Source of the DNA: Chthonomonas sp. UBA2362 | GTDB lineage: Bacteria; Armatimonadota; Fimbriimonadia; Fimbriimonadales; Fimbriimonadaceae | DNA length: 64,000 nucleotides | Direction of reading: 5' to 3' | Assembly (NCBI GenBank): GCA_002344135.1 | Contig: DDTO01000011.1 | Coordinates: forward strand, 1 to 64,000 | Part shown: in pieces, positions 1-8,727 of the stretch | How the letters are laid out: each line of letters opens with the position of its first letter | Numbering within the stretch: the first letter of the stretch is position 1 | Made by a program: the position numbers and the translations under genes | Notes under the pieces: generated by a model | The model's input: only the letters and a program-made list of their open reading frames with translations | Database searches by the model: none | Told to the model about the DNA's origin: nothing

Positions 1-64
1 GGGGAAGCTGGCCGGGCGCAGCCCGTGCCGGCAGGGGGAGTAATCTCCGCGTGCGTTCGCGTCG

Positions 65-70
65 TACAAT
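65..70 (+). promoter_or_regulatory. Candidate -10 box of the DUF1800 gene
   Basis: TACAAT lies 5 bases before the ATG at 76, so transcription would begin at or next to the start codon (leaderless). No TTGACA-like -35 is evident. Confidence 0.55.
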
Positions 71-75
71 GAGGT

Positions 76-1542
76 ATGGCGCTCGACGAGAAGGACCGGC
101 GACGACATCTCCTCAGACGCTTCGGCTTGGGTGCAGGACGGTACGAGACGAGGCGGTACGAGCGGTCGGGCAAGGCGCCGCTGTCGATCGACGATTTGAT
201 CGAGGAGGCCAGGACCGACGACTTTCCGATCGACCCGTGGGAATTCGCCGCTCAAGAGGACGGTCGGATCGACACCGGCGCCTACCAACTGTCGGGCTGG
301 TGGGCCCTGCGGATGCTTATGACCCGCCGGCCGCTGCAAGAGCGAATGACCCTCTTCTGGCACGATCACTTCGCGGTCGATTACGAGAAGGTCTTCGAAA
401 TGCCGATGATGGCGGGCTACCTCGAAGTCCTGCGCCGCCACGGACTCGGCCGATTCGGGGATCTCTTGGAGGCCGTTTTTCTTCAGGGAGCGCTTTACTC
501 CTATCTCGACCAGCACGCCAGCAATCGGATCCATCCGAACGAGAACTTTGCCCGCGAACTCCTCGAACTCTTTACGGTCGGTCTCGGCAACTTCGAAGAA
601 AAGGACGTCGCCGAACTGGCCCGCGCCCTCACTGGATGGTCGGTCCACTATCTCGGTATCGGGATCGACATGGAGTATGAGAAGCTGCGGACTCTCGCGG
701 CCCGAAACGGCATGGGGCTGATGAACGCTTGCCACGTCCCTGCCCTCCACGATGCGCGTGAAAAGACCATCCTGGGGAAAACCGCGAAGTGGGAAGCCAT
801 GCAGGCCCTGGCGATGCTGGCCAAGCATCCCAAGACCGCAGAACACATCTGCGGCAAGCTTTGGGATTGGTTCGCCGCTAAGCCTGCTTCATCCGAAACC
901 ATGAAGCGGCTGCAGGGAGCCTGGAACAGGTCGAACGGCGAGATCGCCGCGGTCCTGCGCGCCATCGCCGAAGCGCCTCAGTTCTGGGACGAGGACGAAG
1001 TCGGCCGAAAGCCCAAGTGCCCGATCGAGTCCGTTGTCTCTCTGTATCGATGCTTCGACGTTACCGACATCCTTCTGCTGGCCAGGGGCGCCCAGAAGTC
1101 GCCACAGACGCCGATCCGCATGGAGCTCCGAGGCGCCGCGGGCGCATTGTCGTACCTGATGAGCCTCCAGGGAATGACCTTGCTGCTCCCCCCGAACGTC
1201 GGAGGGTGGGAATGGGGCAGCGCATGGATCAATCCCGCCCTCTCGATCGAGCGGCTGAAGCTTCCCGGGGTCGTCTTCTGGGGAGGTGACGATCGGCCGA
1301 TGACCTCCCTCCTGTCCGCGAGGATTCTCCAGGACCTTAAGCCAACCACTTCGGAACAGCTCGTGCGCGGGATCGCGGATATCCTCGACTTGGACCTCCC
1401 CGAGGAGGCGATGCCCGCACTTATCGCCACGGCCGACCGGCACGGGGGAGTCAAGGCCTTGGCCAACCGAGATCAAGCAGCCGGACTGTTCACGGACGCT
1501 TGCCGCTTGCTCTTCGCCGTCCCCGCGGCCCAGCTCTACTGA
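76..1542 (+). CDS. DUF1800 family protein
   Basis: This 488-residue protein belongs to the DUF1800 family. The signs are the N-terminal RRHLLRRFGLGAG, the central ENFARELLELFTVG (about residues 155-168) and the late PPNVGGWEWGSAW. The family is common in Planctomycetes, Acidobacteria and Armatimonadota, where it usually sits beside a DUF1501 protein. No DUF1501 gene is present on the right side here; the left side is outside the window. I see no signal peptide at this start. The biochemical role of the family is not established, so none is given. The start is supported by a TACAAT box 5 bases upstream and by the family motif beginning about 10 residues in. It is followed after 48 bases by the uvrA-like gene on the same strand. 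Confidence 0.88.
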   Translation: MALDEKDRRRHLLRRFGLGAGRYETRRYERSGKAPLSIDDLIEEARTDDFPIDPWEFAAQEDGRIDTGAYQLSGWWALRMLMTRRPLQERMTLFWHDHFAVDYEKVFEMPMMAGYLEVLRRHGLGRFGDLLEAVFLQGALYSYLDQHASNRIHPNENFARELLELFTVGLGNFEEKDVAELARALTGWSVHYLGIGIDMEYEKLRTLAARNGMGLMNACHVPALHDAREKTILGKTAKWEAMQALAMLAKHPKTAEHICGKLWDWFAAKPASSETMKRLQGAWNRSNGEIAAVLRAIAEAPQFWDEDEVGRKPKCPIESVVSLYRCFDVTDILLLARGAQKSPQTPIRMELRGAAGALSYLMSLQGMTLLLPPNVGGWEWGSAWINPALSIERLKLPGVVFWGGDDRPMTSLLSARILQDLKPTTSEQLVRGIADILDLDLPEEAMPALIATADRHGGVKALANRDQAAGLFTDACRLLFAVPAAQLY

Positions 1543-1578
1543 CCCCATCACCCCTCGTCGCGCGTCTACCTTCTGGAG

Positions 1579-1584
1579 TAAACT
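1579..1584 (+). promoter_or_regulatory. Candidate -10 box of uvrA-like gene
   Basis: TAAACT ends 6 bases before the ATG at 1591, which fits a leaderless transcript. A GGAG sequence at 1575-1578 lies too far upstream (12 bases) to be an ideal ribosome site. Confidence 0.45.
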
Positions 1585-1590
1585 CTATCC

Positions 1591-3522
1591 ATGTCGCAGG
1601 ACAAAATCGTCGTGGTTGGCGCCAGGGAAAACAACCTGAAGAACATCACCGTCGAGATTCCTCGCGACAGGCTCGTGGTCATTACCGGCATCTCGGGTTC
1701 TGGCAAGAGTTCGCTCGCCTTCGACACGATCTATGCCGAAGGTCAGCGCCGCTATGTCGAGAGCCTCAGCGCCTATGCGCGCCAGTTCCTCGGTCAGATG
1801 GACAAGCCTGACGTCGACCATATCGATGGCCTTTCGCCGGCGGTTTCGATCGATCAGAAATCGGCCTCGCGGAATCCGCGATCGACCGTCGGAACGGTCA
1901 CCGAGATCTACGACTACATGCGAATCCTCTATGCCCGGGTCGGGACGCCGCACTGCCCGAACGGTCACGGTCCGATCGAGCGCCAGAGCACCGAGCAGAT
2001 CGTCGACGCCGTTCGCGACCTCCCCGAGGGCACGAAGATCCAAGTGCTTGCGCCGGTGATTCGCGGGCGCAAGGGCGAATACAAGAGCGTGCTCGGCGAC
2101 ATCGCCAAAGCAGGGTACGTCCGCGTCCGGGTCGACGGCGAACTCTATGAAGTCACGGACGACATCCCCATGGACCGCTACAAACAGCATACGATCGAGG
2201 TCGTCGTCGATCGCCTGATAATGAAGGAAGGCATCGAACGGCGCCTGACCGACTCTGTCGATGCGGCCCTCAAAATGGGCAAGGGGATGGTCGTGCTCTC
2301 TTGCGAGCGCCCCGATGGCGACCCGACCGATCTGCTGTTTTCCGAGTCCTACTCGTGTCCCGAGTGCGGCTTCTCGATGCCCGAACTCGAGCCGCGGATG
2401 TTTTCTTTCAACTCGCCCTATGGGGCGTGCCCCGAGTGTACGGGCCTCGGAACCAAGACCGAATTCGACCCCGAACTCTGCTGCCCCGACCCCAGCCGAC
2501 CCCTTCGCGATGGGGCGATCGCTCCATTTCTTTACAAGTCCGGTGAAACCAAGGAGTGGTGGCCCGACCTGCTCGACGCGGTCGGACGGGCCGTTGGTTT
2601 CGACGCCAACTTGCCGGTGGAGGACTTGAGCCCGCTCCACATGGAGGCGGTTTGGCACGGCCTCGACGAGCCGGTCACGGTGACCATGAAGTACGGCCGC
2701 AGCGAGCGGAAGTTCCAGACGCGGTGGGACGGCGTTTTGAAGGCTCTCCGCAAGCGCTACGATCAGACCGAGAGCGAGTGGGTCAAGAGGGATCTCGAGC
2801 AGTACATGTCGACCAAGCCTTGCCCTGTCTGCGAAGGGCGACGGCTGAAGCCCGAATCGCTGGCCGTGAAGCTTGCCGGCCGGCACGTTTCCGACATCGC
2901 TGCGCTCTCCGTGGATGCCGCTCTCGGGTTCTTCGGCACGCTGGCCTCGAAGCTGACCAAGCGGCAACTGTTGATCGGCGAGCGGGCAGTCAAGGAGATC
3001 GTGGAGCGACTGCGCTTCCTCCAGGACGTCGGTTTGGGGTATCTCACCCTCGAAAGAAATGCCCGGACTCTGGCCGGCGGCGAGGCCCAGCGAATTCGGC
3101 TCGCCACCCAGATCGGGAGTGGCCTCATGGGGTGTCTCTATATCCTCGACGAACCGAGCATCGGCCTCCATCAGCGGGACAATTCTCGGCTCATCGAGAC
3201 GCTGCAGCGCCTGCGAGACCTGGGCAACACTGTGATCGTGGTGGAGCACGACGAGGAAACGATGCTCGCCGCCGACTGGCTGATCGACCTCGGCCCCGGC
3301 GCGGGGGAGCATGGGGGGCAGGTCATCAATCAAGGCCCCGTCGCGGAGTTTACGAAGGCGGACGTCGGCACCGCGCTCTACTTGAACGGCACGAAGAGCA
3401 TTCCGATTCCCGGGGAGCGAAGACGCCCGAAGTCGCCATGCCCGATCTCCCTGGAGCCCTCGGTATCGAATGGGAAGGCGAAGACGAAGCCGCCGAAGAA
3501 ACGGCTCGCCAAGGCACGATGA
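1591..3522 (+). CDS. uvrA: UvrA-like protein, N-terminal half only
   Basis: UvrA is the damage-recognition ATPase of nucleotide excision repair. This 643-residue protein contains everything expected of the first half: Walker [10 protein letters not shown] with K39, the zinc cluster C256, C259, C280, C283, a second CPVC pair at 411-414, ABC signature [12 protein letters not shown] at 494-505, and Walker B with D520 and E521. Bacterial UvrA is normally about 940 residues with a second ATPase. Here the sequence matches the family up to the linker [11 protein letters not shown], where the second Walker A region should follow. It then runs into a short Lys/Arg-rich tail and stops. No second half is visible in any frame downstream. 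The stop overlaps the next start as ATGA, implying translational coupling with the HD gene. It could be a partial paralogue, one half of a split UvrA, or a deletion product. Family assignment is firm; function is uncertain. Confidence 0.85.
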   Translation: MSQDKIVVVGARENNLKNITVEIPRDRLVVITGISGSGKSSLAFDTIYAEGQRRYVESLSAYARQFLGQMDKPDVDHIDGLSPAVSIDQKSASRNPRSTVGTVTEIYDYMRILYARVGTPHCPNGHGPIERQSTEQIVDAVRDLPEGTKIQVLAPVIRGRKGEYKSVLGDIAKAGYVRVRVDGELYEVTDDIPMDRYKQHTIEVVVDRLIMKEGIERRLTDSVDAALKMGKGMVVLSCERPDGDPTDLLFSESYSCPECGFSMPELEPRMFSFNSPYGACPECTGLGTKTEFDPELCCPDPSRPLRDGAIAPFLYKSGETKEWWPDLLDAVGRAVGFDANLPVEDLSPLHMEAVWHGLDEPVTVTMKYGRSERKFQTRWDGVLKALRKRYDQTESEWVKRDLEQYMSTKPCPVCEGRRLKPESLAVKLAGRHVSDIAALSVDAALGFFGTLASKLTKRQLLIGERAVKEIVERLRFLQDVGLGYLTLERNARTLAGGEAQRIRLATQIGSGLMGCLYILDEPSIGLHQRDNSRLIETLQRLRDLGNTVIVVEHDEETMLAADWLIDLGPGAGEHGGQVINQGPVAEFTKADVGTALYLNGTKSIPIPGERRRPKSPCPISLEPSVSNGKAKTKPPKKRLAKAR

Positions 3523-4097
3523 AGTCCAAGCCGAGCGTCGCGTACCCCATGCTGCACAAAGCCCTTCGCTTTGCGACCAAGAAGCACCGCTTCATGGATC
3601 GGGACGGCGACAATCCCCTGCCCTACGTCACTCACCCGGTCGAGGTCGTCAAGCACGTGCGGCACCTGGCGGGAGTCACCGACGAAACCGTGTTATGTGC
3701 CGCGGCCCTTCACGACTTGGTCGAGGACACCGAGGTCACCCCGGCAGACATCGAGCGGAAGTTCGGTCCGAAGGTCGCTGCCCTCGTGGCAGAGGTCACG
3801 CGCCGAGAGCCGACCCCCGATGAAACCGATGGCATGAGCCCGCAAGAAATATGGAGCCTCCGGAACGAGCGCCTCATGGAAGAGATCGATCGAATGTCGC
3901 CGGAGGCAAAAGTGATAAAGCTTGCGGATCGGTTATCGAATATCGTGGATGGTCTGAAGACGCGATCTGGCCCGAGTCTCAGGCGATACGTCGAGCAGAC
4001 CCGGCAGATTCTTGGGCGGATTCCTCGCTCGACGTCTCCTCCCGTGTGGGATGCGATCGAGTACGCCCTTGAAGGCGCTTCAGAAGGCGACTCCTAG
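3519..4097 (+). CDS. HD-domain phosphohydrolase (MESH1/RelA-SpoT hydrolase-like)
   Basis: A 192-residue cytosolic protein with the metal-binding pattern of HD hydrolases. It shows H and THPVEVV near residues 30-40, the HD pair in AALHDLVEDTEVT at about 68-80, and a distal VIKLADRLSNI in which the Asp completes the site. This order is typical of small (p)ppGpp hydrolase-like proteins and related nucleotide pyrophosphohydrolases. There is no synthetase, TGS or ACT domain, so it would only hydrolyse. The start at 3519 is chosen because ATG overlaps the UvrA-like stop by four bases, and the longer open frame upstream lies inside uvrA. The true substrate cannot be told from sequence alone. Confidence 0.8.
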   Translation: MKSKPSVAYPMLHKALRFATKKHRFMDRDGDNPLPYVTHPVEVVKHVRHLAGVTDETVLCAAALHDLVEDTEVTPADIERKFGPKVAALVAEVTRREPTPDETDGMSPQEIWSLRNERLMEEIDRMSPEAKVIKLADRLSNIVDGLKTRSGPSLRRYVEQTRQILGRIPRSTSPPVWDAIEYALEGASEGDS

Positions 4098-4192
4098 AAG
4101 CCTGCAGAGAGGCTACCGATGTGCAATCGGGAGCGGGTCGACCGACCGCGCCCCCTTCGACGACTCTAAGATGGCCGTAGTTCATTCTCCCC

Positions 4193-4288
4193 CTAGTTCC
4201 AGAGGTCGGTGAGGGAATCCTTCATGAGTCCCCAGGCTCCGGCCATGGCGGCCCCGGCTACGGCGAGTGCGATGATGGTGAAGAGCAT
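4193..4288 (-). CDS. 31-residue hydrophobic small protein
   Basis: A short open frame of 31 codons, starting at 4288 and ending with TAG at 4195-4193. It encodes a peptide with one hydrophobic stretch (about residues 2-18, MLFTIIALAVAGAAMAGAW) and a short polar tail LMKDSLTDLWN. It has the strongest ribosome-binding site in this part of the window, AGGAGGT six bases before ATG. It is probably inserted in the membrane. The shape (hydrophobic core, amphipathic tail) recalls very small Flp-type pilin subunits, but there is no prepilin cleavage motif and the likeness is weak. It lies alone between the HD gene and the M28 peptidase on the opposite strand. Confidence 0.6.
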   Translation of the reverse strand: MLFTIIALAVAGAAMAGAWGLMKDSLTDLWN

Positions 4289-4293
4289 TGTTT

Positions 4294-4300
4294 ACCTCCT
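4294..4300 (-). promoter_or_regulatory. Strong Shine-Dalgarno of the small membrane ORF
   Basis: On the minus strand AGGAGGT precedes the ATG at 4288 with a 5-base gap. A perfect site in a window where most genes lack one is the main support for the small ORF being translated. Confidence 0.7.
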
Positions 4301-4511
4301 GAGTTTCCAGTCCCGACCTGCTCATTCCCCAAGCGCCGCCGCTGTTTAACCGGTATACGGTCGATAAGGTTGCCGGGCTTAAACGAATTACGGAATCCTT
4401 GCCGTTAGCATGGTTTCTAGCGGGATTCTTGCTTACGGCAAGCCTGCGTGCCGGTCCCAACGCGGGGGTGAACATTGCCGGGTCCGGCGCGCTCGCGGTA
4501 AAACCCTGGTC

Positions 4512-6029
4512 ATGGTTCGCCGACTTCCCTTGCTCGCCTGGATGCTGGCCGTCGATGCCGCCGCCCAGTATCCCGGCGCAAAGCCGCCACCCACCCAGTT
4601 TCAGGTAGGTTTTCGCTCGATCGAGCAGAACAGAGCGAAGGACATCCTCGGAGCGCTCGCGGGACCCAGTTTCCGAGGCCGAAGCCCGAACAACGGGGAC
4701 TTCGATCGTGCAGCCGGGTATGTTGCCGCCCGCCTGCAGTTGATTGGGATTCAGCCCGCGGGAGACGATGGCGGCTACTTCCAGCACTTCTCCATGACGC
4801 TGGCTCGTCCGGTCCCCGACAAGTGCTTCCTGCGCTCGTCGGATACCAAGGTGAACCTGGTCTTCGGGACCGACTTCGTATCGAACGTTCGCGACAGTGG
4901 CGACTTGCCGATTCCGCCGATCGCCTTCGTACACGCCCCAGTGGGCGCCGACCTCAAGGCGCTGCCTCTCGAATCCCTCCGAGGACGCTGGGTGTTTCTG
5001 AGCGGACCGACCGATGAGAATCCGGACTTCATCACCTATCGAGTCAGTCCGGAGGGACGCGAGCGCTTGACCGATGCCCGGTTCTTTTCGGCGGCGCGAA
5101 CCCTCACCGATCCCAGTAGGCTGTCCTACCGTTACGTGACCGACCACCCCCGCCCGGAACAACCCGCGATCGGTGTCACGAGCTTCACCGCCGACGCCAT
5201 CAAGAAGCTAGCTGAGGCAACAGGAGCATCGAAGTTCCTCGAAGCAGGTCCCGTGGCGAGCGTCGAGGCGCCGACGTTCCAACTCGTGTTGCGGGCCGAA
5301 GTAACCAAGACGGTACAGAACCACGTGAACGTCGTCGGCATCCTTCCGGGGAGCGATCCGCGGCTCAAGCCCGAGGCGGTCGTCATCGGGTCGCACCTCG
5401 ATCACATGGGGCCCGGCGCAGGGGGAACCCGCTTCGGCGCCGACGACAACGCCTCGGGATGCGCAGCCAATCTGCTGATCGCCGAGGGCATGATGCGCAA
5501 CCCCGTCAAGCCACGGCGCAGCGTCGTGTTCGGGTTCTGGAACCTCGAAGAGGAAGGCCTTCACGGGTCGTGGCTATATGTATGCCGACCCAAGATCGCC
5601 TTGGACAAGACGGTGGCCTACCTCAACCTCGACATGGTCGGTCGAGACGAAAATCGGCCTCGCGCCGGAGTGCTCGCCAAGGACAACACGCGAAGCGTCT
5701 ATCCCGGCAGCGTCAAGACCAACTCCATGGACTTATTCGCCATCCTCGAACGAAACAACCGGTTCGTGGGTTTGACCCTCAAAGACGACTACGAAGATCG
5801 CACCAACCGCAGCGACACGCGCAACTTCTTCGAGAAGGGCATACCGACTCTCAAGGTGTTCACCGGGGAGCACGAGGACTACCACCGAGCCGGCGATACG
5901 CTCGACAAGATCAACTGGACCAAGATGATCTCGATCGCCCGCTGGATCTATCTGTCGGCACAAGAATTGGCATCGCGACTCGACCGACCCAGATTCGAAC
6001 GAAAACCGTTCGTGCCGCCTAAGAACTGA
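4512..6029 (+). CDS. Secreted M28 family zinc aminopeptidase
   Basis: A 505-residue exported peptidase. The chosen start gives a signal peptide (MVRRLPLLAWMLAVDAAAQ), whereas the longer upstream reading adds a non-hydrophobic stretch. The C-terminal half carries the M28 di-zinc signature in order: SHLDHMGPG (His), FGADDNASG (bridging Asp), NLEEEGLHG (catalytic Glu and Glu ligand), LNLDMVGRD (Asp), and EDYHRAGDT (final His). The N-terminal part before residue 270 probably holds the PA-like insert seen in many secreted M28 enzymes. Likely role: release of N-terminal amino acids from peptides outside the cytoplasm. A TAAAAC hexamer 7 bases before the ATG fits the leaderless pattern seen elsewhere. 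Confidence 0.88.
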   Translation: MVRRLPLLAWMLAVDAAAQYPGAKPPPTQFQVGFRSIEQNRAKDILGALAGPSFRGRSPNNGDFDRAAGYVAARLQLIGIQPAGDDGGYFQHFSMTLARPVPDKCFLRSSDTKVNLVFGTDFVSNVRDSGDLPIPPIAFVHAPVGADLKALPLESLRGRWVFLSGPTDENPDFITYRVSPEGRERLTDARFFSAARTLTDPSRLSYRYVTDHPRPEQPAIGVTSFTADAIKKLAEATGASKFLEAGPVASVEAPTFQLVLRAEVTKTVQNHVNVVGILPGSDPRLKPEAVVIGSHLDHMGPGAGGTRFGADDNASGCAANLLIAEGMMRNPVKPRRSVVFGFWNLEEEGLHGSWLYVCRPKIALDKTVAYLNLDMVGRDENRPRAGVLAKDNTRSVYPGSVKTNSMDLFAILERNNRFVGLTLKDDYEDRTNRSDTRNFFEKGIPTLKVFTGEHEDYHRAGDTLDKINWTKMISIARWIYLSAQELASRLDRPRFERKPFVPPKN

Positions 6030-6062
6030 CGGAATTGCCTCAGCCTACAGGCCACATCACCC

Positions 6063-6068
6063 CATAAT
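6063..6068 (+). promoter_or_regulatory. Candidate -10 box of the metH-like gene
   Basis: CATAAT ends 8 bases before the ATG at 6077. The spacing predicts a leader of zero to two bases. The intergenic gap is only 47 bases, too short for a SAM or cobalamin riboswitch. Confidence 0.45.
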
Positions 6069-6076
6069 GTAAGGTA

Positions 6077-8020
6077 ATGGACCGATCCCTGTTGCTCGAG
6101 GCCCTTGCCGACCGCGTCCTCGTCTTCGACGGCGCGATGGGTACGCAGATACAGGCTGCCGATCTTGGGACCGCCGATTTCATCCTCCCTGTCGAGTCGG
6201 AGGCACCGGCGGTTCGCGAGGCGGCGAGTCGACTCGGCGGCGCCGTGCTCGAGGGCTGCAACGAGCTCCTGTGCCTGACCCGCCCGGAAGTTATCGGCCA
6301 GATTCATGATCGGTACCTCGAAGCGGGCGCCGATCTCATCGAAACGAACACCTTCGGCACGACGAGCGTGGTCCTCGCCGAGTACCAGATTCCGGAGCTC
6401 GTGTACGAGTTCGCCCACGCCGCGGGGAGCATCGCCCGGCAGGCTTGCGACCGCTACTCGACTCCCCAAAGGCCGCGCTTCATGGTCGGCGCCCTCGGGC
6501 CTGGCACCAAGCTGATTTCGCTCGGCCAGGTCACCTGGCAGGAACTGGAGGACTCCTACAGCCTCGCCTTTCGAGCGCTCTTGGAGACCGGCGCCGACGC
6601 GCTCCTGCTCGAGACGCTTCAGGACCTCCTCATGGTCAAGGCCGGCATTGTCGCAGCCAATCGCGCGATGGCGGAGACGGAGAGGCGCGTGCCTCTGTTC
6701 GTCCAGGTCACGATGGAGCAGACCGGGACGATGCTGCTGGGTTCCGACATCGCCGCCGCGCTCAACATGGTCGAGTGCTTCCCCGAAGTCCAAGCCTTCG
6801 GTCTCAACTGCGCCACGGGGCCGGTTGAAATGCTTCCGCATGTCCGGTTCCTCGGCGAAAACTCGACTCGTCCGATTTCAGTTCAGCCCAACGCCGGCCT
6901 GCCAGTGATGGAAGGTGGGCAGGCCGTTTACAAACTGACACCCGAGGCTCTTGCCGAAGCCCATGAGCGCTTCGTGACCGAACACGGCGTCGCGATCGTC
7001 GGAGGGTGCTGCGGCACGACACCGGCTCACATAGAGGCGGTGTCGGCCACCCTCGCTGGACGTCCGCACGGCGAAGGCGCTCACTGGCGAAAGGTCCGAG
7101 GACTCTTTCCCGGATTCGACTTCACGATGCGCACCGACGAGCAGGCCAGGGCTCTCACGCTGGTCGGCTGCAGCAGCCTGTACATGTTTCAGCCCTACAA
7201 GCAGGACAGCAGCTTCCTGATCGTCGGCGAGAAGACCAACGCCAATGGGAGCAAGGCATTCCGCGAAATGCTCGCTGCGGAGAACTGGGACGGCCTCGTC
7301 GAACTCGCCAGGGAACTGGAAGGTGAGGGCTCCCACCTGCTCGACGTTTGCGCGGCCTACGTCGGTCGCGACGAGGTAAGGGACATGCGAGAACTTCTCT
7401 CTCGCTTCAATCGGCACATCACGGTGCCGATCATGATCGACTCGACCGAGATCGACGTCGTCGAGGCCTCTCTTCAAATGCTCGCCGGCAAGCCGATCAT
7501 CAACTCCATCAACTTCGAAGACGGCGAGTCGAGAACGGAGAAGGTCCTCGCGCTCTGCCGCAAGTACGGAGCCGGGGTCGTCGCCCTGACGATCGACGAG
7601 GACGGTATGGCCAAGTCTTGCCAGAAGAAGGTGTCGATAGCCGAGCGCATTCTCAACCGAACTCGCGCGGCTGGCCTACCGGATCACGACGTCTTTCTCG
7701 ACTGCCTCACCTTCACGCTCGGCTCCGGTGACGAAGAGTTCCGCGAGGCTGGAGTCGAAACCATTAGGGCGATCGAGGAACTTCGGCTTCGCCATCCGCT
7801 GGTGAACTTCACCTTGGGCATCAGCAACATCTCGTTCGGGCTCAAGCCGGCGGCGCGGCAGATCGTGAACTCGGCCTTCTTGCATTACTGTTTGGAAGCG
7901 GGCCTGACCTCGGCGATCGTGCACTTCAGCAAGATCCAGCCTGAAAACCAGATCGATCCCGAGATCTGGCGGATCGCGAGTGATCTGGTTTTTGACCGTC
8001 GTCGGTTCGAGGCCGCTTAG
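6077..8020 (+). CDS. metH: MetH-like methionine synthase, homocysteine and folate modules only
   Basis: This 647-residue protein carries the first two modules of cobalamin-dependent methionine synthase. The homocysteine-binding barrel (about 1-320) begins VLVFDGAMGTQIQ and has the zinc cysteines in GLNCATGP and VGGCCGTTP. The pterin-binding barrel (about 345-640) shows FLIVGEKTNANGSKAF, LDVCAAYVGRD and FTLGISNISFGL. The protein stops at DLVFDRRRFEAA, exactly where the cobalamin-binding cap and Rossmann domains would begin in a protein of about 1200 residues; the reactivation domain is also missing. The stop is followed by a second TAG and by a convergent gene. To make methionine it would need a separate B12-binding protein. 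None is in the window. The domain calls are firm; activity as an enzyme on its own is doubtful. Confidence 0.85.
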   Translation: MDRSLLLEALADRVLVFDGAMGTQIQAADLGTADFILPVESEAPAVREAASRLGGAVLEGCNELLCLTRPEVIGQIHDRYLEAGADLIETNTFGTTSVVLAEYQIPELVYEFAHAAGSIARQACDRYSTPQRPRFMVGALGPGTKLISLGQVTWQELEDSYSLAFRALLETGADALLLETLQDLLMVKAGIVAANRAMAETERRVPLFVQVTMEQTGTMLLGSDIAAALNMVECFPEVQAFGLNCATGPVEMLPHVRFLGENSTRPISVQPNAGLPVMEGGQAVYKLTPEALAEAHERFVTEHGVAIVGGCCGTTPAHIEAVSATLAGRPHGEGAHWRKVRGLFPGFDFTMRTDEQARALTLVGCSSLYMFQPYKQDSSFLIVGEKTNANGSKAFREMLAAENWDGLVELARELEGEGSHLLDVCAAYVGRDEVRDMRELLSRFNRHITVPIMIDSTEIDVVEASLQMLAGKPIINSINFEDGESRTEKVLALCRKYGAGVVALTIDEDGMAKSCQKKVSIAERILNRTRAAGLPDHDVFLDCLTFTLGSGDEEFREAGVETIRAIEELRLRHPLVNFTLGISNISFGLKPAARQIVNSAFLHYCLEAGLTSAIVHFSKIQPENQIDPEIWRIASDLVFDRRRFEAA

Positions 8021-8670
8021 TAGGGACCGTTCCGAAGTTCTCGAAGGTCGCGCTTTTCGAAGTCGTGCGGCTTGCCGGCTTGACCGACCGGATTGCGCGG
8101 ATCGACCTTGATCATCTGGCCATCGAGCACGAAGGCTCCGGATTCGGGATCGTCCATCGTGACCTTCACGCCGCCGTTTCCACAAAGAACCGTAACGACG
8201 TTCGGCTGTTTCCGCGGCTGGTTGTTGGTCTGAATGAGGAAGCTGGTTCCCTGGCCGCTCGCTGCCTGCACCATCACCGGCCCAGATCGGGCGATAAAGG
8301 CGTATTGGGTGGGATTGAACTTGACCCAGCACATCGCGCGGCCGCGATCGAGGGTGACGATGAGCTTGGCGTTAGGCTTCTTGGTCGCGGTGATCGTGAT
8401 GGCGCTATGAGGCTTGACTCGGATCATTCCGAGGTTCTCGACGATGATATCGACGTCAGCACCGCTGATATTGTCGATCTTGTCGCCCAGCTGGAGGACG
8501 GCGCCGTTCTGCAGGTCGGAGGCGGTTCCGCCGCGGACCAACTTCGTCACACGCGGAGCGTTGGGGACCGTCATCCGGGGGATTCCCATCTTCGCGTCGT
8601 CTGAGCCGGTCTGCGCTCCGAGACCACCCGAAAGAACCAGCCCGGCGACGAGCCAAATCGTCTTGAACAT
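8017..8670 (-). CDS. Secreted FecR-fold protein
   Basis: A 217-residue protein with an N-terminal signal peptide (hydrophobic run WLVAGLVLSGGLGA, cleavage near AQT) and a FecR-like beta-rich core. Typical elements are LQNGAVLQLGDKI, IRVKPHSAITI, LIVTLDRGRAMCWV, and VLCGNGGVKV. It lacks the anti-sigma N-terminal region and no sigma factor is nearby, so it is more likely an exported FecR-fold protein than a regulator. The minus-strand leader carries AGGAGGG about 6 bases before the ATG. Its stop codon overlaps the metH-like stop by four bases. It reads in the same direction as the second FecR-fold gene 57 bases upstream and may be co-transcribed with it. Confidence 0.75.
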   Translation of the reverse strand: MFKTIWLVAGLVLSGGLGAQTGSDDAKMGIPRMTVPNAPRVTKLVRGGTASDLQNGAVLQLGDKIDNISGADVDIIVENLGMIRVKPHSAITITATKKPNAKLIVTLDRGRAMCWVKFNPTQYAFIARSGPVMVQAASGQGTSFLIQTNNQPRKQPNVVTVLCGNGGVKVTMDDPESGAFVLDGQMIKVDPRNPVGQAGKPHDFEKRDLRELRNGPY

Positions 8671-8727
8671 CGATAACCCTCCTAGTCTAACCTCAATTCG
8701 TCGTTACGATACCTTTGCCTGTGGCGC

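Noticed and set aside
1..75. Tail of an upstream gene
   Set aside because: No open frame or domain could be assigned in 75 bases; a GC-rich hairpin (GCCGG/CCGGC) may be present but is not convincing.
1585..3333. 582-codon open frame antisense to uvrA
   Set aside because: It is the mirror of a high-GC coding strand, contains no recognisable domain, and the plus-strand UvrA motifs are unambiguous.
4289..4511. Possible structured RNA or riboswitch upstream of the M28 peptidase
   Set aside because: No recognisable riboswitch core or stable long helix; only the small-ORF leader and a TAAAAC box could be supported.
4182..5162. 326-codon minus-strand frame over the M28 peptidase
   Set aside because: It is antisense to clear M28 motifs; only the 31-codon frame at its edge, in a different phase and with its own ribosome site, was kept.
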